Shown in pieces: positions 1-8,490 of a stretch of 64,000 bases of DNA; the first letter of the stretch is position 1; every line of letters starts with the position of its first letter. This DNA is from Phymorhynchus buccinoides (taxonomy: Eukaryota; Mollusca; Gastropoda; Neogastropoda; Raphitomidae). The position numbers were made by a program, and so were the translations under genes. The DNA is taken from NCBI GenBank assembly GCA_017654935.2, contig CM065704.1, forward strand, positions 27,124,824 to 27,188,823, read 5' to 3'. The notes beneath the pieces were generated by a model, which ran no database searches, was not told the DNA's origin, and saw only the letters and a list, made by a program, of their open reading frames with translations.

Positions 1-239
1 AGCCTCAGGAAAAGGAAAAAACACCTCCACGACCACTAAAATGTTTCTTGATTTCCTACTGGAGAACGAAACAAGAGAATATGTTTCTACCGCTCCAATC
101 TATCTATTAATCTTTTTATCTGCCTGTCCGCCTGTCTGTTTGTATCATTATTTGTAAAACTTAATGTCAATATTGCAACCGAAACAGCCTTGATAGAAGA
201 ATCTTAAAAGAATTTCACTCAAGCTAATGTTTAGGCTCA

Positions 240-935
240 CATCTGAGCTCCCTTCGTCAGCGTTGTCTGCTGAGAGGCCAATGGGGGTTCAGTGCACACA
301 ATCGTGAGTACAGCTCAAGTCAGCACCCATGGCGCATGATCGAACCAAGGAAGAATAAGCCGCAGGCAAGCTGTGTCTCCCACTGTCCCGGTTCTATGTG
401 GGCTTGGCGGCTACGATGTAGATGGCCTCCTTCACCTATCTCTGGAACAATCTGCAGTCACGGTCCAGCACAGTGATGTTGTCATAGAAGAACTGGTGGT
501 CGATCTGTGCTCCCTGACTCTTTTCCTGAGGCTCCTTTCAGTCTCCCCAGTGTAGACCCCCTTGTCACAGTCCTCGCACTCAATGCAGTAGATATCATCC
601 GACTGTTCGAGCTTGTCGGTCTTGTCTTTAGGGGCAACAAGCTTGCTGCGGATGGAGTTGCAGTGCTTGCTGTGGACTGCGACCCCTGTCTTTCTGATCT
701 TGCGGCTGAGAGCCTCAGTGATGCCCCAGACATAAGGGATGGTAACATGCCTGCGGCTTGGGGTATGACGCTGGTTAGAGGGTGGGGTGACCTTTTTACT
801 CCCTGGTTAATTCCATGTCCCTGGTTCAGAGCTTCTGGTGTGGAGCAGACGGTCTTTGCTCGGTGTCTCAAGGTCCGGATTACCCCCAATTGTGTTCCAA
901 TGGTTGGTGGTTATCAAACTGAAGGCATTGCTTAA
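240..935 (-). mobile_element. Penelope-like element 3' remnant with GIY-YIG endonuclease
   Basis: Reading the minus strand through several frames gives the region that joins reverse transcriptase to endonuclease in Penelope-like retroelements: a lysine-rich stretch near 660-600 (RSKLVAPKDK) followed by a cysteine-bearing GIY-YIG-type core near 600-510 (CIECEDCDKG, then YTGETERSL and RVREH). The family nuclease nicks target DNA during retrotransposition. Here the YIG position reads YTG and there are stops and frame changes, so it is a dead 3' fragment; no reverse transcriptase is visible upstream. A shorter copy lies at 11670-11943. The Penelope class is fairly secure, the exact ends are not. 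Confidence 0.6.
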
Positions 936-1640
936 TATGGGTGTCTTTCCTATACAAAATGAAGACTAGGGCATCATCTTCTAATCCCTATCGACATTAG
1001 AAGAACTGTCCCACGTGTGTCCTAAGGGACCGAGATGACGTTAAACATTATATTCGTCGTTCGCATCATCTTGTCTTGTGACGAGCGTGTCGAGCATAGC
1101 AATACGACCGTCCTCCTCCATTTCTCTCGTGAATTTGATGGAGGGGTGTTAATCAACGATTCTTTTAAGAAACACGGGTTGTTACAATAAATAAAAAAAC
1201 ACGAATGATCGAGAGCTAATTCAGAGAAGCAAAAATCAAAGGTTACTAACACAACATGAAACATAGAAGACTGATACAGTGATAGTTCCCTCTGGTTTTC
1301 ATCTCTGGAATGAGAAATATTTTCCCTTTTAGCTCAGTCTTTGTGAAAGTCTATGATTCTCAGAATAGTAAGCACTGCACAGCACTGTGCTGCAGCAGTT
1401 CACTGTAAAACAAGAACACCCAATGGTACGATGGAAATCTTTCTATGACACTATATAGGAATTCCATGTAATACTATTAAAACCAAGGACGATTAAGAAC
1501 ATTAACTGTATTGGTTTAAGAAAATACAACTACAGTTTGTAGTGAAAATCAATGAATCAGATCAAAATGTTTTGCAGATGTCTTCTTTTGCAAAATGTAT
1601 ACGTGAAGGTGAACGCAACAACTCAGACTTGTTTTTATAA
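936..1640. other. no gene seen
   Basis: Moderately AT-rich sequence with only short chance open frames. No recognisable domain, RNA gene or transposon terminus was seen. It is duplicated at 11944-12645. Confidence 0.5.
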
Positions 1641-1649
1641 ACGCTATAA

Positions 1650-1800
1650 ATTATTAAGCATAATCTATGCATGACAAAAAAGCAAACAAAATCTTTCGAA
1701 AAAATTATTCTTCAGACAAAAAACCCAACAACACACAATAGGAGCTTTCACAAAACGCACAATTATTTGACTATTGACGTCGAAATCCACATTTTACCCG
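1650..1800 (-). repeat. dispersed repeat, paralogous to 57585-57840
   Basis: The reverse complement of 1735-1800 closely matches 57748-57810, including the shared core AATAGTCAAATAATTGTG, and weaker similarity continues to about 1650. The copy near 57.6 kb is interrupted by a U2-headed SINE, so this copy acts as an empty-site reference. A second copy is at 12655-12806. Its class is unknown. Confidence 0.7.
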
Positions 1801-1990
1801 TAAAGGGCCAGTCACACGACATACGAATCGCATCTGAATGTGATGCGATTTTGACGAAGTAGGTCATGATTCACGTGAAATTCTTGAGTATAGTGAGCGA
1901 AAATGGCAGAATTATTTTAGACGGAAGTATTTCACGTGAATCATGACTCACGTGACACAATCGCATCGCATCCCCATACTATTTTACACA
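1795..1990. repeat. hairpin/MITE-like inverted repeat
   Basis: A perfect 19-base inverted repeat, GTCATGATTCACGTGAAAT at 1863-1881 and its complement at 1929-1947, sits inside longer imperfect arms that share GATGCGATT motifs. The arms contain CACGTG palindromes. Copy B has the same structure at about 12800-12995, with one arm altered from CACGTG to CAATTG. The form is that of a small non-autonomous DNA element, but no target-site duplication was fixed. Confidence 0.55.
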
Positions 1991-2535
1991 CCATGTGGCG
2001 CCGGCTTAACTAGGTTAATTAGAGACTGGGCGTGTAGTGTAACTAAAAGCAGGACAGAGAAAGAATGGGAGTTTTAAATCAAAGACACAGCATAAAGTTA
2101 GGTGTCTTTGGTTGAATAAACGGTTTTGTCCGCTATAGGCCTCCTTCTCATATCAGCTAAGCTTAGTTTATGGAGAGGTGATTTTCAGAGGGAACGTTTC
2201 GGTTGATGGAAGGATATCAGTAAAGCACATTTCACAGATATTCTGAAGAAATAAAACTGGGCTGGAATTTGATTGTCTGGTACGCGCAAAGCGGGTACTT
2301 AACAGCTTGTAGGCTAAATGTTTCAGCCTTTTGTCTGCTAGATTGCCTTTCATGAGTTTTGCTGTATCGGCAAAATCAATGACTACTTAGGTATCACGTT
2401 GATTAATTTGCATTGGAAACAGGGAGGTCCAACCACTCTTGCCAGAAGAAATGCAAAGGCCTCAAGTGGGACAGAGAAGAAACTTTAAAACAAACAAAAC
2501 CAAAGAGAAGACATTAAAAAGAAAGATGAGCAGTT
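1991..2535. other. 3' flank of receptor gene, no gene seen
   Basis: No coding potential or RNA gene was recognised. This lies downstream of the receptor terminal exon on the minus strand. The same sequence is present at 12997-13541. Confidence 0.5.
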
Positions 2536-2541
2536 TTTATT
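2536..2541 (-). terminator. polyadenylation signal AATAAA of receptor copy A
   Basis: The minus strand carries AATAAA about 85 bases after the receptor stop codon at 2627-2629. The spacing suits a short 3' UTR. The identical hexamer in copy B is at 13542-13547. Confidence 0.55.
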
Positions 2542-2626
2542 TGAAGCAGTTTTCAATCTCTAAATAAAAAGACTGGTAAGCTTAATGATGTAAAATCGAT
2601 GTTATGAAAAGCAAAGGAAGTGTGCG

Positions 2627-4675
2627 TTACTTGTCTTTAGGTTGCCTCTTTAACTGAAATCGTAAGCGTTTCAGAACTCTCTGTTTCTGCACTTGCCTTC
2701 GTCTTTCTGAGACACCATTTAATAAATACAGGTAGGGCGTCACAGCTGCGCTGGCAAATATAAACAAAACTGACACAGAGTAAAGAACGTCACCAGGCAC
2801 CCACACTTCCTGTGACGTCATAGCAGCCCATGACGTCACGAGCCCCCAACAACAGGCGTCCATGACGACGACATTGATGACGCGACGTGCTGCGTTGAAG
2901 TGGCGAGCCTTGTCCTCGTGGAGCAGAACAGCCACAGTGTTGCTGTGGATCAGGATGTAGATGTAGGTCTGTCCTGCCACAGCCATCACCATCAACGTGC
3001 CGTTCACAACCACCAGCAAGCTGAAGGCGTAGTGATGTCCCCCTGGTTGATCCCCTGAGACAGGCAGCGGAACGCAGAGACTGGTCTGACTGAAATCACT
3101 GTCTGCTGACACAGATGGCACCAGGGAGAGACAGACACCTGTCAGCCATGACAGGAGACAGACACATGAACCTACCTTCCTTCTCCTCTCTTCACGTGAC
3201 CTGTCTGGCCAGGTGAGAACGTAACACTTCTCCAGGGTAATGCTGACATTGAGAAATACAGCCACCTCACAGGAAAGCAGGAAGATAGCTGCTGACACCT
3301 TACAGAGGACACTAGATCTCCACGTTACGTCTTTCCAGAAGTAAAAGTCACTGAATACTCCATCCATCACACACAGCATTGCCAAATACGTTCCCATCAA
3401 TAGCTTAGAACCACATATATTTGATAAAATCAGTCCATTTGTGTCTTTCATGTTGCTTTCCTGAACGAACAGCACAACCAGAAGACCATTACCTACAATA
3501 GTCAAAGATGCTGAAATGTAAATGATGATCTGCTGCATATTGGTTCCCAGAAGACGACTACAGGTGGAAAACAGTGGAGGAGGGCCAAGGCAGTTTTGTC
3601 TGTTGAAATGATCTGGTAAAGTCTGTTCACAACACAGCCTGAAGATGTCTACGTAAAATTCTGCCAGCTTGGTCAATCCCTTCAACATCCTGTGAGGAAA
3701 CTCAATCATCTCATTGCCACGGAGATCTAGCTTGGTGAGGACAGGATGGTCAAACCGTTCCCCAGACACAGTGAGAGTTCTGCTGCCAGACAGGTTGAGG
3801 ACAACGAGTCCAGGGAAAGGCTGCAGTCTGCTGAGGTTCAGCTCTACTAGCTCCACAGACGCTAGGCACAGGACAGTTAGTTTGAGAGATGTCCAATCAT
3901 CAGACACTTCTCCTGGAAACAAAGAAGCCAAATGATTGTTTTTCAAAGTAAGATATGCTAGGTTGCTAACATTCTTAAGAGTTTCCAATGCAACAATCTT
4001 CAGTTGGTTATGGCTGGCATCAAGAATCTTCAAGTTGGGAAGTTGTGGAATGGTAAGGTCTGTAAGGTTGCAAGACGTCATGTTAAGGTAAATCAACATT
4101 TTGTTCCTAGACAGACTTTCTGCTTTCATTTCACTCCAAGAAACATCCAAATAGCGAACACCTGGATAGTCATGCACAGGAAACACTTGAGTACAAACGA
4201 AAGCCAGCCCCTGGCAGGAGCAGTGTCGAGGACAAGACAGGGAGCAGTACCATTCATCGTCCAGCTGAGGACAGTGGTTCACACCATCACACACATGATC
4301 TGGGTGAAGACACACCCGAGACTGACGACAGCGAAAGTACCCTGGACAGGTGTACTTTTCACAGGCTTCTTCATCTTCTTTGTCAGGGCAATCATACACA
4401 CCGTTACAGCGCACAAACACGGGAAGCACGAAGCGAACACCCAGACACTGAAAATGTGTCTGAGGATAACTCCCTGTTGCGTGGCTGTAAGAACTTCCTT
4501 TGTCTGAGCTTTCCTTGTCGAATCGCACGATGAAAGGGATTTTGTATGTTTGATCCGGATTATATTCTTTGATATTAAAGAAATCGACATGTACTATGTA
4601 TTCACACGTCCTACTATCCATAGAGTTCTTACAGTTGGCGTCAAGCATACTGCACCACTCTGACTCATGAATGCA
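2627..4675 (-). CDS. GRL101-like receptor terminal exon: LDLa, LRR, 7TM (copy A)
   Basis: This single large exon encodes about 682 residues to the stop. The acceptor TTGCAG ends at 4676, so the exon opens in phase 0 with CIHESEWC; the seven codons before it are intron. Numbering from the open-frame methionine seven codons upstream, the modules are: the tail of an LDLa; LDLa at 84-112 (four of six cysteines, acidic calcium site present); LDLa at 117-151 (six cysteines); an LRR N-cap with cysteines 155, 159, 161 and 168; about seven leucine-rich repeats to 345; a cysteine hinge at 355-379; and seven hydrophobic helices at about 387-659. This is the RXFP/GRL101-type rhodopsin family, where the ectodomain binds ligand at the cell surface. 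Several class A switch residues are replaced: K431 at 2.50, EKC 489-491 for DRY, CWGL for CWxP, TPYLY for NPxxY. The basic tail is short. Confidence 0.93.
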   Translation of the reverse strand, partial: CIHESEWCSMLDANCKNSMDSRTCEYIVHVDFFNIKEYNPDQTYKIPFIVRFDKESSDKGSSYSHATGSYPQTHFQCLGVRFVLPVFVRCNGVYDCPDKEDEEACEKYTCPGYFRCRQSRVCLHPDHVCDGVNHCPQLDDEWYCSLSCPRHCSCQGLAFVCTQVFPVHDYPGVRYLDVSWSEMKAESLSRNKMLIYLNMTSCNLTDLTIPQLPNLKILDASHNQLKIVALETLKNVSNLAYLTLKNNHLASLFPGEVSDDWTSLKLTVLCLASVELVELNLSRLQPFPGLVVLNLSGSRTLTVSGERFDHPVLTKLDLRGNEMIEFPHRMLKGLTKLAEFYVDIFRLCCEQTLPDHFNRQNCLGPPPLFSTCSRLLGTNMQQIIIYISASLTIVGNGLLVVLFVQESNMKDTNGLILSNICGSKLLMGTYLAMLCVMDGVFSDFYFWKDVTWRSSVLCKVSAAIFLLSCEVAVFLNVSITLEKCYVLTWPDRSREERRRKVGSCVCLLSWLTGVCLSLVPSVSADSDFSQTSLCVPLPVSGDQPGGHHYAFSLLVVVNGTLMVMAVAGQTYIYILIHSNTVAVLLHEDKARHFNAARRVINVVVMDACCWGLVTSWAAMTSQEVWVPGDVLYSVSVLFIFASAAVTPYLYLLNGVSERRRQVQKQRVLKRLRFQLKRQPKDK

Positions 4676-6359
4676 CTGCAACACACATGAAAACAAGAGA
4701 CAATGCCGTCAAACCTCGCTCATTAGCATCATGTACAGACCAACAGACAGACAGATAGACACGATCGAGATACGCACAATTACTCTCCTGATTTCCATTT
4801 CTCAAATACGCATACATTAGGTATAACGTAATCCAGAGTTGTTGGGAAATATTTGGGTGAGGGGGTGGGGTGGGAGGGGGGTGTTGGGGGGTGTCTGAGA
4901 ATGATTAACATCTCTTTATTTTTATCTTCTGTGAAGCTCGGTAAGAAGACTATTAACTGAATCACATTCAATGAAATGTATGACTAACATGGCTGTATCT
5001 AGATTAACAGAACATTGAAATCTTGGTTCAGAGTATGCCATCCTCATTATGTTGAATATTCAAATATTCCTTCTGGATAGATGTCCTGAAACATTATAGA
5101 CATCTATTTATGAAATGTCATCCAACTAATGTACAAGAATTCATAGCTGAATACATTCAGTATGCTCCAAACGTAGTAAGAGACAATGTATGTTTGAGAA
5201 AGGTATGATACTGGATTTTTTCTCCTTAAACAGATAGTTGACGAGACTGGTCATCTTTTAAATTTATGTTTGTTAAGATAGCCAGACGTGAGAATTGATT
5301 TTTTTTATATGTATAAAAGTATTATCAATGCAGTAACAGACTACCTGTCAAAAGCTTAATGAAGACTTAATCCTGGGGCATAAACTGTTAGATATTAAGG
5401 TTTCGTTTTGTATTAAAGAGGGACATAAATCTGTTCAATCCGAATTAAATGAAATTACTGGTAATAGAACTCTCACAGTAATTTGAAAATGGAACAACTT
5501 ATATGAAAACGCACATGGACTAAGATGTTCTTCAATTTGCTGCAAAATCTGTTGATGATGATCTTGTCATTCCCACTTGGGCCCAGGGTCCGTGCACAGA
5601 GGGTCGATTATACTGACTCTCTCTGAGCGCGCTGATTCCGATGCAAGGTGGCAGATTGTATACGAAGTCCTACTAGGTGGCAGATAGTAGGAAGGGCGAC
5701 ACAGTCCTCCTCCATCACCATTGGGAGTCGATGGACTTACAGGCTGACAGGAAGATGTACAGCGACTTGGATCAACTCTGCACATTGGGCACTCAAGCAG
5801 TGGACTCTGGATGTGTTTGGTGATGGCACAGCACCATCCACTGATGGGGGAACCCTCTTGAAGGACCACGACCGACTGCAGGGACCCGGCTCGACTGTAT
5901 TTATCCTGCCCACTTACGATGACATCGACTCCCCGGTACGGAGCAGGTTGCCCGGTGGTCCTGAAGACAGTCTTGGAGGGGAGATTTGCTCACCAAAATC
6001 TGTGACAAGACGAGCGGACTACAGGAGCACATGGACAAGCTTTGGCTGTCTCACAATGCTTATGTCTCCTACCGCGACACAGATGCTGACTCCACTATAG
6101 CATCTAGGACAGAAAGACTTGACTCGGACTCTGTGCGAATGTTCCAGTTACAGACAGCATTACCCATGAGTCCAGGGTGCGCAACGTGTTCCGGAATCAT
6201 CCATGACGGCTGCCACGTCAAGACTCCTGTCCCATCATCAACTTCTTCATCTTCATCTTCAGCCGGGAAGAACAACTATTCAGGAACATTGTCTATAAAA
6301 CAATTAGACGTTAATCCAACTTTTTCATCATGATCTTGTACACCAAAGGCATGCAAAGA

Positions 6360-6895
6360 AGCTGAAACAATTCCACCTCAACAATCTTTGTAAACTGCTG
6401 AAAGTCAACTGGAGGACAAGATCCCAGACACTGAGATTATCCATCAGACAGACATACCCAGCATCTTTACATTGTTTCACAAATCCCAACTCGGCTGGGC
6501 TGGGCTATCATAAGGATGTCGGGCAAGCGTCTTCCCAAGCGCATCCTGTATGGGGATCTTCTAACTGGTACAAGAAGCAATGATAGGCAAAAGGAACGTT
6601 TCAAAGACAACCTCAAAGTGTCCTGAATGATTTCATCATTGATGTGTCCTCATGGGAAGCACTGGTCCCAAACAGACCAGCATAGCAGGGCGCAATAGCC
6701 AAGGGAGCTACCAACTTTGAAGCTCACTGCATTGAAACAGGCACAGCGGGAGTCTCGCAAAGCCGGTATGAGCAACAACAGTAGACCTACTTCAGCCCTC
6801 CACTACCTTTCCTGTCCCCACTGTCAAAGAACCTCCAAGCCCGCATTGGCCTGATAAGCCATCTGCGAACTCACCAAACCTGAGACTCTTTAGAA
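6360..6895 (+). mobile_element. LINE 3' remnant with C-terminal C2H2 finger (family L3)
   Basis: Across several frames the plus strand gives the C-terminal region of a widespread animal non-LTR element: a segment like SGKRLPKRILYGDLLTGTRS near 6518-6576, then RQKERFKDNLK and SSWEALVPNRPA, ending in a finger-like ARIGLISHLRTH at about 6840-6880. In intact relatives this follows the reverse transcriptase. Stops and shifts show it is dead. The same family appears on the minus strand at 24985-26082 and 43998-44523, and a duplicate is at 17366-17901. Confidence 0.7.
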
Positions 6896-7218
6896 TTTGA
6901 ACTGTTGAACGATGGTCATCATCCCACGGGACGGACGGACATCATAAAACCAATGACGTACAACTAAGATGGTTTCAGATTAGACGTTTACACCGACTTC
7001 TCCCAACTGAAAAATACCTGTATATCTGCAGAAAAACGTAGACCCCCCTCTATGCAAATTTTGCCCCCAAAACGCAACGAACAGAGATTACCTCATTTGT
7101 TATGATTGCAATATTGTTCACCAGTTTCGGGTTGATTTGCAGCAATTTCATTGTAAATTGCCAACATTATGAGGATTTCCAATTTGATAGAGGGTTTATA
7201 TTAATTGGTATATTTGGT

Positions 7219-7254
7219 CTTTGTGTGTGTGTGTGTGTGTGCGTGTGCGTGTGT

Positions 7255-7306
<52 letters not shown>

Positions 7307-7521
7307 CTGTGTGTGCGCGTGCGTAGGTGTGTTTGTGTTCGGGTATATGTCCTCTCTATGTTCTCTTTATCCTCTCTATCCTGTATGTGCCCTAGCCTTC
7401 TCTATCCCAACAATGATTTTGTGCTAATATTATGATAATGGGATATGAAATGCTTATCTAGTGATCGAGGTTGATAATTGTTCCTATTTCATTTCTTGGT
7501 TTCTTTTCTTCTTCTTTTTAT

Positions 7522-7583
<62 letters not shown>

Positions 7584-7635
7584 CGTGTGCGTGCGTGCGT
7601 TCGTGCGTGCGTGCGTGCGTGCGTGCGTGTGTGTA

Positions 7636-7698
<63 letters not shown>

Positions 7699-7700
7699 TG
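7219..7700. repeat. GT/GCGT microsatellite pair
   Basis: Two long TG arrays (about 7219-7316 and 7521-7696) with interspersed GCGTGC blocks flank about 200 bases of unique sequence. The arrays differ in length and interruption pattern from the copy B arrays at 18227-18320 and 18526-18711, the main difference between the two copies in this part. Confidence 0.95.
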
Positions 7701-7835
7701 TGTTTACGTAAAATGTATAGAGGAAAAAAGAATTACCAACCAGGATCCCCGTCTAACGCAAAAACTTATCACATGTCAGTGATTGTCACTTACACTAGTT
7801 ATAGTAAAAAAAAACTACTTTTACCCTCACCCCAC

Positions 7836-8398
7836 CTGACCACTGTTCCCACAAGGCATGGACTTCTCTCCATCACATGGCGGATGAACACAGAAATCCT
7901 CATCACTCTTATCAAAACAATCTGCGTGGTAATCGCAAACTAGGGTGAAGGGCAGGCGCTCTCCTTCCGTGGAGCACAGAAAGTACAGAGTGTCTGATGA
8001 CGTGTTGGGGGCTGAGCACCACGATGACGTCAGCACGGTGAGCGCGTCAGTGGGAAGTTGGAAATCGATGTTATCGTTAGCCCAGCAACTACTATGTGCG
8101 TCACAAGCCAGGAATTCTGGTATCCAGTGATGATCAGGACAACGGGTATAACGAAGAGGGTAGGTACGCTCAGACACAGAAACTTCTGTCAGTGTGATTT
8201 GTCCCTGCTTCTCTTGTGATGGCTGATTTTGCTGTCCCTCAGTAAGTTGGCTGGAACAGGAAGCAGGAGGGATTTCGCACAGGTAATAGTAGTAGAATTT
8301 GTCAGTGCAAGAGTGATCTGCCGCATGCACGCTGCGTCTGTCCCTGTCTGTCATGGCTCCACAGTACGGCGAACGGCTAACTCTTATGACGTTGCCGT
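7836..8398 (-). CDS. receptor exon: CTLD end plus LDLa modules (copy A)
   Basis: The open frame is bounded by acceptor CAAACAAG (AG at 8400-8399; the polypyrimidine tract is a CTGT microsatellite) and donor CAG|GTGGGG after 7836. It enters in phase 1 and leaves in phase 0. The first 40 or so residues are the end of a C-type-lectin-like domain (SRSPYCGAM to YYYYLCE). Two LDLa-type regions follow, the second ending FTLVCDYHADC then DKSDEDFC. The last residues, HPPCDGEKSMPCGNSGQ, are the first half of another LDLa whose second half opens the terminal exon at 4675. The open frame continues 5' into the microsatellite and LINE tail, which I exclude. It is identical in protein to 18847-19409. Confidence 0.85.
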
Positions 8399-8436
8399 CT
8401 TGTTTGGACAAGACAAGGACAGACAGACAGACAGAC

Positions 8437-8478
8437 AGAGACAAAGACAGAGACAGACACAGAAACAGAGAGACATAA
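8437..8478. repeat. 3' copy of LINE-flanking direct repeat (copy A)
   Basis: The purine-rich GAGACAAAGACAGAGACAGA-type segment just left of the LINE 3' tail is the same as 19449-19489. The matching right-hand repeat of copy A would lie in the 11170-11669 gap. Confidence 0.6.
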
Positions 8479-8490
8479 CCAGATGACAAA

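Larger units (their letters stand above)
4676..7835 (-). other. receptor intron; contains LINE remnant and GT microsatellites
   Basis: The intron runs from donor CAG|GTGGGG at 7836/7835 to acceptor TTGCAG at 4676. I see nothing in 4700-5560. The stretch 5560-6340 holds open frames on both strands without any domain I recognise, possibly the upstream part of the LINE remnant that follows. The copy B intron is 15682-18846. Confidence 0.75.

Noticed and set aside
507..935. 142-residue plus-strand open frame
   Set aside because: It is antisense to the Penelope-like remnant and lacks any domain.
4004..4590. Open frames on both strands within the receptor exon
   Set aside because: They are shadow frames of the LDLa/LRR coding sequence.
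7102..7943. Cysteine/valine repeat proteins
   Set aside because: Translations of GT microsatellites inside a receptor intron.
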